64,000 bases of DNA from Sinisalibacter aestuarii (GTDB taxonomy: Bacteria > Pseudomonadota > Alphaproteobacteria > Rhodobacterales > Rhodobacteraceae), in NCBI RefSeq assembly GCF_027923545.1, contig NZ_BROH01000006.1, forward strand, positions 62,001-126,000, written 5' to 3'. Each line of letters begins with the position of its first letter. Positions within the stretch are counted from its first letter, which is position 1. The position numbers and the translations under genes are program-made. Below, one piece after another: positions 63,996-64,000 of the stretch. The notes beneath the pieces are model-generated. The model worked only from the letters and a program-made list of their open reading frames with translations. It was not told the origin of the DNA and made no database searches.

Positions 63996-64000
63996 ATCTA

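Overview
The window is a stretch of GC-rich chromosome from an alphaproteobacterium, most likely a member of the Rhodobacteraceae. This rests on three things visible here: a propionyl-CoA carboxylase/methylmalonyl-CoA mutase locus with a PccR-type regulator, a betICA cluster facing a choXWV operon, and several small families I know mainly from that group (DUF1489, Hint-domain proteins, LpxR-like proteins). There are no insertion sequences, phage genes, CRISPR arrays, rRNA genes or recognisable tRNA genes. Coding density is very high and many neighbouring genes overlap by 1-8 nt. I could run no database search, so family names come from motifs and similarity to remembered proteins.

Region by region. 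1-12.3 kb: propionyl-CoA assimilation. A methylmalonyl-CoA mutase cut by the left edge, pccA with two coupled sulfotransferase-like genes, pccB with two small genes, an MFS efflux gene and pccR (ScfR family). TTTGCAAA-type sites lie in front of both pccB and pccR. 12.9-20.1 kb: choline uptake and oxidation. betI-betC-betA read left and choX-choW-GFA-choV read right, from a shared region holding a perfect 20-bp palindrome that suits BetI. No betB is present. 20.2-32.6 kb: housekeeping and small accessory genes: a DMT exporter, yebC, an Lrp regulator facing a LysE exporter, two convergent SLC13/RCK_C permeases, a YmdB-like phosphoesterase, a ceramidase-like membrane protein, a UPF0173 hydrolase, tadA and an rluB-like gene. 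32.6-41 kb: an extensin-like protein, tyrC-hisC, a rhodanese, rpsD, a Hint-domain protein, two LpxR-like outer-membrane proteins, and an uncharacterised gene behind a tiny upstream ORF. 41.1-52.5 kb: B12-dependent ribonucleotide reductase, DUF1489, then the cell-shape operon mreB-mreC-mreD-mrdA-rodA with ghrA overlapping its end, then leuA behind a candidate leucine leader peptide. 52.6-64 kb: a TetR regulator and sulfide:quinone oxidoreductase, DUF523, a secreted 18-19-repeat MORN protein, nadE, a decayed acetyltransferase, a 2-oxoglutarate dioxygenase, a Tat-exported metallo-beta-lactamase-fold protein, small enzymes and gltX.

How the parts fit. Propionyl-CoA is carboxylated by PccAB and isomerised by the mutase, under PccR. 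The mutase and NrdJ both need cobalamin. Choline sulfate and choline are imported and oxidised, and a GFA-domain gene embedded in the transporter operon may tie this to formaldehyde released in betaine demethylation. Most of the window is conserved core chromosome. The signals I find most worth testing are the leuA leader peptide, the spacing of the PccR sites, the GFA gene inside the cho operon, the 12-codon upstream ORF at 40.5 kb, and the two-repeat super-period of the MORN protein.
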